Positions 18,460-25,269 are shown, numbered from the stretch's first letter. The stretch: DNA of 34,807 nucleotides from an uncultured Candidatus Nitrosopumilus sp. (GCA_905479565.1 CAJQMY010000064.1:1-34807); one strand, 5' to 3'. Translations and numbers: made by a program. The notes: generated by a model not told the origin, from the sequence alone.

Positions 18460-18603
18460 TTATATTATATGTTTAAATAACAAAGAAAGCACATCTTTAG
18501 AATTAATTTCTAAGGCAGATTCTATGGTTTTTCTAGCTTATTCAAATTGTTCAAATTCATCTGACTGTAATGACGTAGTTCCATTTGAAACCTTGACCGC
18601 ATG
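18460..18603 (-). pseudogene. Possible decayed TPR-like gene tail
   Basis: One minus-strand frame reads KVSNGTTSLQSDEFEQFE, a TAA, then ARKTIESALEINSKDVLSLL before TAA 18460-18462. The second half resembles the end of a TPR-type repeat (ALEINSKD). A single stop separates the halves and no start codon is evident. Low confidence; it may be chance. Confidence 0.25.
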
Positions 18604-18644
18604 TCAACAGTAATGTAAATAATATCAAAGGACAAACTAGATCT

Positions 18645-18680
18645 TATCTCAAGGCGGTTATCTTTGAGATATATTATAGC
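18645..18680 (+). promoter_or_regulatory. Perfect 8-bp inverted repeat beside the TATA box of the SRPBCC gene
   Basis: TATCTCAA (18645-18652) and TTGAGATA (18664-18671) are perfect inverted repeats with an 11-nt spacer. The right arm runs into the TATA-like GATATATTATAG (18668-18679). The geometry suits a dimeric repressor that blocks TBP/TFB. A start about 25 nt from the TATA centre points to TTG 18698 as the translation start. Confidence 0.5.
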
Positions 18681-18688
18681 ATAAGATT

Positions 18689-19144
18689 TTGATACTGTTG
18701 AAAACCTTTCATCACTTTTTTGTTGTAGATGTTAACATTGACAAAGTATGGGATTTCTATACTGATTTACACCATTTAGAAATAATTACTCCTAAAAGAT
18801 TGGATTTGAAGATAATTGAATCAAGCAGTAATAAAATAACGCAGGGACAAACTGCCTACTTTTCAAGCAAGTTGCTGACCAGAATGACTTGGAAAACCAA
18901 AATTACTGCCTGCAAACCATACACATATGTTGATGAAATGAGCAATTCATTGTTCAAATGCTGGAAGCATACTCATGTTTTTCATAAGATAAACGAAAAT
19001 CAGACCAAGATAACAGATGAGATAAAATTTGAACTTCAGTATGGATTTATTGGAAAAATGTTTGAATGGTATGCCCTGGATAAACTCAAAAAAATCTTTT
19101 CGCATAGACAACAAGCAACGATTGAAGCCTTGAGTAATACTTGA
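18689..19144 (+). CDS. SRPBCC (START-like / polyketide cyclase) family protein
   Basis: A 151-aa helix-grip protein. The N-terminal HFFVVDVNIDKVWDFYTDLH followed by ITPKRLDLKI is the SRPBCC opening, and the end FEWYALDKLKKIFSHRQQAT is the long C-terminal helix that closes the hydrophobic pocket. Related small proteins bind lipids or other hydrophobic ligands; some are called cell-division inhibitors in databases without proof. The frame starts at TTG 18689 but TTG 18698 fits the promoter better. Confidence 0.75.
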   Translation: MILLKTFHHFFVVDVNIDKVWDFYTDLHHLEIITPKRLDLKIIESSSNKITQGQTAYFSSKLLTRMTWKTKITACKPYTYVDEMSNSLFKCWKHTHVFHKINENQTKITDEIKFELQYGFIGKMFEWYALDKLKKIFSHRQQATIEALSNT

Positions 19145-19213
19145 ACCAATTCATAAAAATGTAAAATCTTGAGTTGAATCTAGCATTATAACTCTGAAAC
19201 AATTACAACTCTT

Positions 19214-19720
19214 ATGACAAAAGTTCTAGTGTACATCGCATCAAGCTTGGATGGACACATAGTGAGAGAAAACGGTAAAATTGATTGGCTGCCCGAAACT
19301 GCTGAATCTGGATATGATGTATTTTACAACTCAATAGATACTGTGATTATGGGTAAAACCACATACAACCAAGTACTAATTTTTGGAGAATATCCTTACA
19401 AAGATAAAAAATCATTTGTTTTTACTAGTTCTACTCAAAATAAAGATGAAAATACTGAATTTGTGTCTGATGTAGAAAAATTTGTAAAAGATGATTTTCC
19501 AGGTGCAGGAGAAAACATTTGATTGGTTGGAGGAGCACAAATTATTGCATCTTTTCTTAATCAAGGGGCAGTAGATGAGATAATCATATCTATTATTCCG
19601 ATACTTTTGGGCAAAGAAATTTCTCTCTTCAAAAACATAGAAAATGAGACAAAACTTGAGCTTGTTAAAACTAAAAAATTTGATCAGTTAGTTGATTTAC
19701 ATTACAAAGTCTTGAAATAA
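19214..19720 (+). pseudogene. RibD C-terminal / DHFR-like reductase with in-frame TGA
   Basis: The first part (ATG 19214) has SLDGHIVRENGKIDWLP and DTVIMGKTTYNQ, characteristic of YyaP/YwjB-type RibD-C reductases. The frame meets TGA at 19520-19522 and then continues, same frame, with LVGGAQIIASFLNQGAVDEI and IPILLGKEISLF. Relatives read I-W-L-V-G-G here, so TGA replaces TGG for Trp. The complete product would be 168 aa. A TATA-like CATTATAAC lies 26 nt upstream of the ATG. The lesion separates the substrate half from the NADPH-binding GG loop, so the gene is inactive unless the TGA is read through or is a sequencing error. Confidence 0.85.
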
Positions 19721-19755
19721 AATCAAAACAGGTTCGGCATCTATGGATTTGTCTC

Positions 19756-20142
19756 TCATTCTTGCTGCATGATTTGGGTTAAATTTCCACACGTATCATC
19801 AAATACGGCTACAATAATTGTATTCATCTTTGTTGGCTCCATCGTAAACCTTACACCCATTCCCTTTAATTTTTCAAATTCTGTTTGAATATTTTCAACA
19901 CCAAATGATGTGGCAGGAATGCCTTGTTCATAAACCCCTTTTTGATATGTTTTTGCAACTGGGTTATTATTTGGTTCAAGTAAAATTTGTGTTCCATCAG
20001 AATCCTCAGGTGATACAACAGTTAACCACTTGAATTTGCCTACAGGTACATCATATTTTTTTATAAAACCAAGCTTTTCAGTGTAGAATGACAATGCTTT
20101 GTCTTGATCTTCTACAAATATGCTATTGATAATAACTTTCAT
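19756..20142 (-). CDS. VOC (glyoxalase/bleomycin-resistance) family protein
   Basis: A 128-aa vicinal-oxygen-chelate protein with two beta-alpha-beta-beta-beta modules: IFVEDQDKALSFYTEKLGF opens the first, and TSFGVENIQTEFEKLKGMGV the second, with FDDTCGNLTQIMQ at the end (usual DPxGN). It is close to the single-domain proteins labelled glyoxalase I-like. The first-strand position that often carries a metal His is Ile/Phe here, so metal binding is uncertain. Substrate unknown. Confidence 0.85.
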   Translation of the reverse strand: MKVIINSIFVEDQDKALSFYTEKLGFIKKYDVPVGKFKWLTVVSPEDSDGTQILLEPNNNPVAKTYQKGVYEQGIPATSFGVENIQTEFEKLKGMGVRFTMEPTKMNTIIVAVFDDTCGNLTQIMQQE

Positions 20143-20551
20143 GATTTACTAGGATTTTTTTATTAATATTTTTACTGTTTGTTCATAGGGGATTTTATGC
20201 TATTTTGGAACTGAATTAGAACCTCACAGACCCAAACCCGGTCGGATCCGTTCCAATAACATGAATTTTTTGGATACACGTGAAAATTACTGTTCACAAA
20301 TTCAAAGTCAGATAAAGGAGTGAATAAATTATCTTTATTATTGTATTTTTGTTTGTTATTTTATTATCGACTAAAAGTTACTAATTTGTCAAACTGATTA
20401 ATAATAATTTTTGTAATATTTTACAAGGAATTACTTTTTACAGATATCTTTTCAAAATATGTGTCCTATGTCATCTTTTAGACAGGAAAATCATGACATC
20501 ATTATACATTACAAATTTTTTAATCCAATTATTGCATTTAATCTAACGATG
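20143..20551. other. Gene-poor spacer with a small structured GC island
   Basis: No convincing gene. Within it, TTGGAAC (20205-20211) and GTTCCAA (20250-20256) form a perfect 7-bp stem around a GC-rich 38-nt loop that contains GACC-CAAACCC-GGTC and the palindrome CGGATCCG. The rest is AT-rich. The 52-nt element is too short for a tRNA and has no T-loop. Confidence 0.4.
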
Positions 20552-20593
20552 TTACATTTCAAAAGAAGGATCCCATGTTAATTTATTGAACAT
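20552..20593 (-). CDS. Possible 13-aa ORF ending DPSFEM
   Basis: ATG 20591-20593 to TAA 20552-20554 reads MFNKLTWDPSFEM. By itself this would be dismissed, but the DPSFE end recurs at 24721 and 25173. It overlaps the last codons of the 71-aa gene upstream. The DNA around the stop also resembles the copy at 25173. It may be the end of a decayed small gene rather than a translated peptide. Confidence 0.3.
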   Translation of the reverse strand: MFNKLTWDPSFEM

Positions 20594-20798
20594 GTGCAGT
20601 CTCTCCAATCAATTCTCTATAGTATTTTAAAATATACTTGTATTGTTGTTCAAAGTTTTTAGAGTCTTTTGCTAATAGTTGTATTTCCTCTACCAGTCTT
20701 TCCATGATTGCAGTTTGTGACATTGAATTTTGGATGTTTGACTTTGATTCTGCAAATCCTCCCTTGTGTGGTTTGGCTGGTTCTAAGAACTGTATCAT
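20583..20798 (-). CDS. Small unknown protein, third ORF of micro-cluster
   Basis: A 71-aa protein with a disordered, Lys/Ser-rich start (FLEPAKPHKGGFAESKS) and a long helix (MERLVEEIQLLAKDSKNFEQ, YKYILKYYRELIG). Its ATG overlaps the preceding stop (ATGA), which favours translational coupling. An overlapping minus frame at 20659-20877 is basic and unstructured and is the less likely coding frame. No family is recognised. Confidence 0.5.
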   Translation of the reverse strand: MIQFLEPAKPHKGGFAESKSNIQNSMSQTAIMERLVEEIQLLAKDSKNFEQQYKYILKYYRELIGETAHVQ

Positions 20799-20974
20799 GC
20801 AAATCCCTCGCTTTGTAGACTTTTGGCAAGTAACGAATTACTTTTGTTCCTTGTGATGTTTCTTTTGAATTGAGCAAATTTGCTCATTAGTCTATAGTAC
20901 TCTAAAACAATTTCATCTCTGATGGATGATTTTTGTTCAACGCTTTTTGTTAATTCTAGAATCCGTATTGACAA
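20795..20974 (-). CDS. Small unknown protein, second ORF of micro-cluster
   Basis: A 59-aa frame beginning at TTG 20972-20974, immediately after the TAA of the 56-aa ORF and in the same frame. The sequence is helical and basic (IRILELTKSVEQKSSIRDEI, EYYRLMSKFAQFKRN). It ends in ATGA overlapping the 71-aa ORF. Because only one stop codon separates it from the 56-aa ORF, the two may be a single gene with a nonsense codon. Confidence 0.45.
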   Translation of the reverse strand: MSIRILELTKSVEQKSSIRDEIVLEYYRLMSKFAQFKRNITRNKSNSLLAKSLQSEGFA

Positions 20975-21145
20975 TTAAATCTCATCCTCCGTAAACAAAA
21001 CCCAAGACAATCCCATTAGATCACTTGCAGTTAGTTGTGGTGTGCTGATTTGATTCAAAGATTTTGGCACTTCTTCTACAGGTACCTTTGATGCCTGGAT
21101 TGTTGATGGAGAGTGTTCCCATGTGTTTATGAATTGTTGTTTCAT
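20975..21145 (-). CDS. Small unknown protein, first ORF of micro-cluster
   Basis: A 56-aa protein starting MKQQFINTWEHS and ending ASDLMGLSWVLFTEDEI. The start is supported by the promoter element at 21167-21202, exactly 21 nt upstream, the same spacing as for the cupredoxin gene, whose product also begins MKQ. No family is recognised; it has no signal peptide. Confidence 0.55.
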   Translation of the reverse strand: MKQQFINTWEHSPSTIQASKVPVEEVPKSLNQISTPQLTASDLMGLSWVLFTEDEI

Positions 21146-21166
21146 GCAGTAATTACGTTTGAGTTA

Positions 21167-21202
21167 TATATAATAAGAGATACCTCATTGCGGGGTACCT
21201 AA
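21167..21202 (-). promoter_or_regulatory. Shared 36-bp promoter element, copy 1
   Basis: On the minus strand the element reads TTAGGTACC-CCGCAATGA-GGTATC followed by a TATTATATA TATA box. It is 34/36 identical to copy 2 at 24541-24576. GGTACC and GGTATC are both direct and near-inverted repeats, spaced 9 nt apart, and abut the TATA box. The TATA centre is 26 nt before the ATG at 21145, giving a leaderless transcript. The palindromic TATATATAA could also serve the divergent gene at 21204. Confidence 0.75.
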
Positions 21203-21203
21203 G

Positions 21204-22055
21204 TTGAACCAAGAAACAACATATGGAAATCTGCAAGCATACAAGATGTACATCAGACCTACTGCAAACAAGACGTATGGAAATGCATTTTTAAAAAACA
21301 AAGACATGACAATACATCAACAGACTGTCAGAAACATGTTGGGAATTATGATGAAAAATAAACCCATGACAATTTGGGATATGGCTAAAGTGAAATTTGC
21401 AAATGACACTTCAAAGTTGCGTTACAGAGAAAAAAAATATCGGAGATTGCTTGTGGGTAGGGAAGACAGAGGAAAGCATTCGGCAGGAATATTGGAATTA
21501 GGTTTAGTCATCAAAGATGGAACGAGTCACAAAAAGGTGATTGCAGACAAGTACAGGTTATCATTGCATGGAATACTTTACTGTATCAACGCATTACAAC
21601 TAACTGAAAAAGAATTTGAGACAATAGTGGAAAAATATCACAAAGTTTTACCCAAGGTATTTGGCAAATGGGATTATCTCAAATCAAAGATAGGAAAAGA
21701 TGTTTACACAATAAAATTACTTTCAAAAGGACTGATAGCTGACAATCCCCAAATAATTACAAACTCAAAAACTCCTTTCTATGAGTTAATGTCGTATCTG
21801 ACAATAAAATACCATAGAAATTATGAAAGCATTTCCGAAGAGGAACTGGCAAACCAGATTTCTATTTGGTTTTACATCAATTTGTTGTATCAGCCATATT
21901 CAAAAAAAGAAAAGACCTATGAGGGATTAGAGCGCCTTGATGAAGTCTTTGAAGATGATCCAGAGTTACGAAAGTGGTTTAATGGTTTTTTCAAAGAGGC
22001 AAAAGCATACTATGTTAACAGAAATAGCATGATGAAAGTCAAACTAAAGTTGTAA
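21204..22055 (+). CDS. Unknown protein, possible winged-helix-like N-terminus
   Basis: A 283-aa protein starting at TTG 21204, 27 nt from the shared TATA region. Residues 1-40 are Tyr/Asn-rich. Residues ~40-110 (QTVRNMLGIMMKNKPMTIWD, KLRYREKKYRRLL, LELGLVI) could be an HTH with a basic wing. The C-terminal half is helical with many Tyr and Lys. No catalytic motif, signal or membrane segment is visible. It converges with the response regulator, 5 nt apart. I do not recognise the family. Confidence 0.7.
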   Translation: MNQETTYGNLQAYKMYIRPTANKTYGNAFLKNKDMTIHQQTVRNMLGIMMKNKPMTIWDMAKVKFANDTSKLRYREKKYRRLLVGREDRGKHSAGILELGLVIKDGTSHKKVIADKYRLSLHGILYCINALQLTEKEFETIVEKYHKVLPKVFGKWDYLKSKIGKDVYTIKLLSKGLIADNPQIITNSKTPFYELMSYLTIKYHRNYESISEEELANQISIWFYINLLYQPYSKKEKTYEGLERLDEVFEDDPELRKWFNGFFKEAKAYYVNRNSMMKVKLKL

Positions 22056-22060
22056 TGATA

Positions 22061-22420
22061 TTACAACGAGTCTACTAGTTTGCTGAGTTCTTCTAGTTCA
22101 AATGGTTTTATCAACAGTCCTTTCAATCCCATCTTCTTTGCATATTTGAACTGCTTGTCATCTATTGCATAGGCTGATGTAAAGACCACGTGTGCCTTTG
22201 GATGTTTTTTGATTATGCGCGTAAACGCATCGTATCCGTTAAGAACAGGCATTTTTATGTCCATCAGAGTCAAGGAAGGCTTGACTTCTTCATATTTTGT
22301 GACTGCTTCTTCCCCATTTTTCGCAGTAATCACGTTATAGTCTTCGTATCCTAACATGTATTCTGTTGATTCTAATAATTGAAAATCATCATCCACTAAC
22401 AGAATTGTAGTTTCTGACAT
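22061..22420 (-). CDS. Stand-alone response regulator receiver (REC) protein
   Basis: A 119-aa CheY-like receiver with the acidic pocket D10-D12 (LLVDDD), phospho-acceptor D54 in LMDIKMP, T/S switch S82 and K105 in LIKPFE. No output domain is present, so it must signal through a partner protein or act as a phosphate relay or sink. It is the last gene of the cupredoxin / kinase operon, 32 nt after the kinase. Confidence 0.93.
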   Translation of the reverse strand: MSETTILLVDDDFQLLESTEYMLGYEDYNVITAKNGEEAVTKYEEVKPSLTLMDIKMPVLNGYDAFTRIIKKHPKAHVVFTSAYAIDDKQFKYAKKMGLKGLLIKPFELEELSKLVDSL

Positions 22421-22452
22421 TGATCTTGTGTTACAAAATGCCTTATTGAATT

Positions 22453-24063
22453 TTATTGCAAATTCTTGGATATCTTGATTGAGAAAATGACAGGATTGAG
22501 CGTAACTGAAATGTCTCCTTTGTGTTGATTTATGATATTTTTACAACTTGAAAGTCCCAGTCCAGTTCCTTTCAATCTGGTAGTAAACAAAGGTTCAAAG
22601 AGTTTTGGTAACACATTGTCTGAAATTGCAGGACCTGAATTTTCAATATCTACTGTCACATGTGATTTCTTTTCATTTATTCTGATTCTTACATGTCCTT
22701 GCTTTTCATCTATTGCTTGAATTGCATTTAAGATTACGTTGACAAAAACTATGAGAATTTTTTCTTGGTCATATGAAAACTTGATATCATTTTCTGGCAA
22801 TCCCACATGTACATTTCCTGGAACATCGATTGTTTCTACTGCATCTTTGATAGTCTCCAAAAGAGATGTCTTTCTCAAATGTAGTGGAGTGGTTCTGACA
22901 TAGTTTAGAACCTCTTCTATCTGATGTGAAATTCTCTTGGTAGATATTTTCAGTCTTTTTAGTTCCCTGGAAATCTTTTCATTTTGATTGTTGTTTTCTT
23001 TATCAATAATTATGCTGGAATTTCTAATTGCACCCAAGGGATTTCTTATGTCATGCGCAATGTTTGATGACAAGTGACCAATCATGATTAGTTTATCAAT
23101 CTTGATCTTTTTTCTCTGTTTTAATGAAAAACCAATTATGAAGAATCCTGTAATTAGTAATATCGCTACTGTCTGTACTTGATCAGTAAGTGTCATGTTT
23201 CCAATCATTTCGTGAAGTACTGCAGTAGGTGTAATTACAAACAGATAGTACTCTATTTCATCATTTATTGTAATTGGAGCACCTGTATCAATTCTTTCTC
23301 CAAAATTATTTGTATAAACTGATGTAAAAAACTGGTTTTTCTCTAAAACTTCTTCGTAATGTTTTGCTTCATTTTTTTCCATTCCAATATAATCAATTAC
23401 TTTATTTCCAAAGAGGTTCTCTCCTACCAATACAGGATCTACCAAAATGTCATAATTTTTGTCAATTAGAAACAAGAATTGCTCGTCTTCAGTCTCAATG
23501 TTTCCGTGAATTTTGACCAAGTCTTCTAGATAAAATACTGTTAATGCCATACCGACAAAGCCTTCTGAGTTGGAATAAGGCTGACTAAAAATTACCAATG
23601 CTTTGGAATTTTTAAAAATATGATTTATCTCATTTTTTGTGTCAGAAAAATCAATGTCGTTAAATGACTCTTTGACGTATAAATTAATTGGAATGGACTC
23701 ATCTCCTAGTCCGTAATATGCCTTAAAGTCTTTGTCGATTAGAATTATACTCATCGGAACTATTTTGTTTAATTCGTCAAATACTGCGATAATGTTTTTC
23801 TCTTCGGTGTCTGAAACTATTCCGTCTATAGTAGCTGACGCTAGTAGAAAGTCTACGTTTGATTCAACTAAATTAAAAGTAAACTGAATACTTGATGATA
23901 TCTCTTTTGCCTTGAATTCATTTTCATTTATAGTTGAATCTTTTGCTATTTCAGTAATGTTCTTCTCCTCTTCTTCATGAACGATTATGGTAGTTGCTAT
24001 CATTGGAATGATAATCAATACTGGGACAATTAACCAAAAGTTTTCTTTAAACGAGAACATCAT
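22453..24063 (-). CDS. Membrane histidine kinase with extracytoplasmic Cache-type sensor
   Basis: A 536-aa sensor kinase. TM1 spans residues ~9-28, an extracytoplasmic region of ~260 residues resembles a double Cache domain (FLFLIDKNYDILVDP), and TM2 spans ~296-314. The HisKA H-box is NIAHDIRNPLGAI with H337. The ATPase domain has N-box NVILNAIQA (N446), G1 DIENSG (472-477), F-box LFEPLFTT and G2 KGTGLGLS (498-505). There is no HAMP or PAS domain. Co-transcription with a cupredoxin suggests sensing of a copper- or redox-related or small organic ligand outside the membrane, but the ligand is not deducible. Confidence 0.93.
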   Translation of the reverse strand: MMFSFKENFWLIVPVLIIIPMIATTIIVHEEEEKNITEIAKDSTINENEFKAKEISSSIQFTFNLVESNVDFLLASATIDGIVSDTEEKNIIAVFDELNKIVPMSIILIDKDFKAYYGLGDESIPINLYVKESFNDIDFSDTKNEINHIFKNSKALVIFSQPYSNSEGFVGMALTVFYLEDLVKIHGNIETEDEQFLFLIDKNYDILVDPVLVGENLFGNKVIDYIGMEKNEAKHYEEVLEKNQFFTSVYTNNFGERIDTGAPITINDEIEYYLFVITPTAVLHEMIGNMTLTDQVQTVAILLITGFFIIGFSLKQRKKIKIDKLIMIGHLSSNIAHDIRNPLGAIRNSSIIIDKENNNQNEKISRELKRLKISTKRISHQIEEVLNYVRTTPLHLRKTSLLETIKDAVETIDVPGNVHVGLPENDIKFSYDQEKILIVFVNVILNAIQAIDEKQGHVRIRINEKKSHVTVDIENSGPAISDNVLPKLFEPLFTTRLKGTGLGLSSCKNIINQHKGDISVTLNPVIFSIKISKNLQ

Positions 24064-24081
24064 AACAAGTTAATTTTCTAT

Positions 24082-24519
24082 TCATGAGTTTATCAATATT
24101 ACATCTACCATCCATGGATGAGTGTCACAATAATAGGTATAATATCCGCTTTCTTCAAAAGTCATTGAAAACTCTTCTTCTGGGAGAATCATTCCACTCT
24201 CAAATATCCCGTCTCTTCCATCATCTGAATTTCCACTCAAAATAACATGTGGTGCTGAATCGTTGTTTTTCCATGTTACAGTTGTATGTGTTGGAATGAT
24301 CAATCCTTCCTTGGATAGACATGCAGAATCTCCGCAAGTTTCTTTGCTTTCAATAGTAACTGTGACATGATTGTCCGCCATGGCACTGGAAGTCATGACA
24401 ATTAGGGAAAGAGAAAAAATAATTCCAAGGAACAGATAGGACGTAGAGGTATTTCGACAAGATATCTTTGGTCGGGTAAGACTCTTTTGAAATTTTGATT
24501 CCTTGGAATTTTGTTTCAT
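24082..24519 (-). CDS. Membrane-anchored cupredoxin (plastocyanin-like)
   Basis: A 145-aa protein with a cytoplasmic basic start, one hydrophobic segment (28-46, ending SSAMA) and a blue-copper domain. Type 1 ligands are visible: H91 (APHVILSG), C131, H134 and M137 in YYCDTHPWM. A second Cys pair, C62 and C67 in TCGDSAC, may form a disulfide. Thaumarchaea use many such proteins for extracytoplasmic electron transfer. The unusually long N-terminus is supported by the promoter element exactly 21 nt upstream. It is the first gene of the operon, 18 nt before the kinase. Confidence 0.92.
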   Translation of the reverse strand: MKQNSKESKFQKSLTRPKISCRNTSTSYLFLGIIFSLSLIVMTSSAMADNHVTVTIESKETCGDSACLSKEGLIIPTHTTVTWKNNDSAPHVILSGNSDDGRDGIFESGMILPEEEFSMTFEESGYYTYYCDTHPWMVDVILINS

Positions 24520-24540
24520 GCAAATCTACTGATTTTGTAA

Positions 24541-24576
24541 TATATAATAGGAGATACCTTATTGCGGGGTACCTAA
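24541..24576 (-). promoter_or_regulatory. Shared 36-bp promoter element, copy 2
   Basis: Differs from copy 1 at two of 36 positions, with the same 21-nt gap to the minus-strand ATG (24519). It carries the same GGTACC / GGTATC pair next to a TATA box centred 26 nt before the start. No plus-strand gene follows here, which shows that the element serves the minus-strand genes. Confidence 0.75.
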
Positions 24577-24720
24577 ATAACTATTTCTGCCTAATATTGT
24601 GGTTTTTCGGAACAATTTTGAATAATGTTGAGGTTGGATTGTAGATCTGTTTTTTGTCATTGCCTGTTTTTTTGATATCTAGTTATTTTGGTTGTAATCT
24701 TGTAGATATCTGTGAAAACC

Positions 24721-24816
24721 CTATGTTTCAAAGGAAGGGTCCATGAATGACCTTTTCATGTCATCCTTCATGGTGTAAACTTTTTCCTGTTTGTTCTTGA
24801 ATAACTTGTCAATCAT
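24721..24816 (-). CDS. Possible 31-aa protein ending DPSFET
   Basis: ATG 24814-24816 to TAG 24721-24723 gives 31 residues: MIDKLFKNKQEKVYT, then MKDDMKRSFMDPSFET. It is highly charged. The C-terminal DPSFE matches the ends of frames at 20552 and 25173. An imperfect hairpin (24741-24751 with 24760-24773) lies inside. It follows the C2H2 zinc-finger gene on the same strand by 129 nt. Confidence 0.45.
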   Translation of the reverse strand: MIDKLFKNKQEKVYTMKDDMKRSFMDPSFET

Positions 24817-24881
24817 GACAAATCAAGAAAAGTTTTGTGCAAGACCATAATTCGATACTGTGAAAATCATGCAAAAACAAT

Positions 24882-24968
24882 CATGGATTCCAAGGTCAAG
24901 ATTCAGATGTTGCAGTAGCTTGGGCATTAAGATTACGAAATTTGGTTACAATGAAAAACTATGACTAA
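24882..24968 (+). pseudogene. Possible gene remnant on plus strand
   Basis: A plus-strand frame without a start codon reads GFQGQDSDVAVAWALRLRNL and VTMKNYD before TAA 24966-24968. The composition is protein-like, but there is no support beyond that, and it overlaps the end of the zinc-finger gene on the other strand. Confidence 0.2.
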
Positions 24969-25107
24969 AATCAGCATGATTAAAATCAGATGATGGATTC
25001 CGTTCAATTTTTTGTTTGGGTGGATGAGCCTTTTTTACATGTCTCTCAAGCCTTACGTTGCTAGAAAAAACCATGTCGCAGTTTGAACATGAAATAGAGT
25101 TTGACAT
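24946..25107 (-). CDS. C2H2 zinc-finger small protein
   Basis: ATG 25105-25107 to TAA 24946-24948 encodes 53 residues with a canonical C2H2 finger: C7-X2-C10-X12-H23-X4-H28 (CSNCDMVFSSNVRLERHVKK, then AH). Conserved finger hydrophobics F14 and L20 are present. A basic then Ser/His-rich tail follows. Single-finger proteins of this size are common in thaumarchaea and are presumed nucleic-acid or protein binders. A TATA-like stretch lies in the AT-rich 25120-25140 segment. Confidence 0.7.
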   Translation of the reverse strand: MSNSISCSNCDMVFSSNVRLERHVKKAHPPKQKIERNPSSDFNHADFSHSFSL

Positions 25108-25172
25108 ACGTAATCATTATCATATACAACAACCAAGTATAAAAAAAGCCCCCTGGAAATAATTTAATGATG

Positions 25173-25225
25173 TTAAACTTCAAAGGAAGGGTGCATCACG
25201 ACAAAAAGAACATGCTTGCAGATCC
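25173..25225 (-). pseudogene. Third HPSFE-tail sequence, frameshifted
   Basis: The frame ATG CAC CCT TCC TTT GAA GTT TAA (25173-25196) reads MHPSFEV. One inserted base upstream would join it to ATGTTCTTTTTGTCG and give a 13-residue peptide the same length as the copy at 20552. An imperfect hairpin (AACAT with ATGTT, GCAG with CTGC) spans the upstream 40 nt. It follows the RHH-like gene on the same strand. Confidence 0.3.
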
Positions 25226-25269
25226 CTTTGTCCTGGCTGCATGTTAAGGCGTTCCTGCTTACGTTTATC

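Noticed and set aside
19520-19522. Selenocysteine codon
   Set aside because: The family has Trp at this position and no downstream SECIS-like hairpin is evident.
20205-20256. tRNA or tRNA fragment
   Set aside because: Only 52 nt; no T-loop consensus (the GGTTCTAATTC on the minus strand has a pyrimidine at position 57) and no cloverleaf.
20659-20877. 72-codon basic minus-strand frame
   Set aside because: Overlaps the micro-cluster, has low-complexity Thr/Lys composition, and the competing frames form an ATGA-coupled series.
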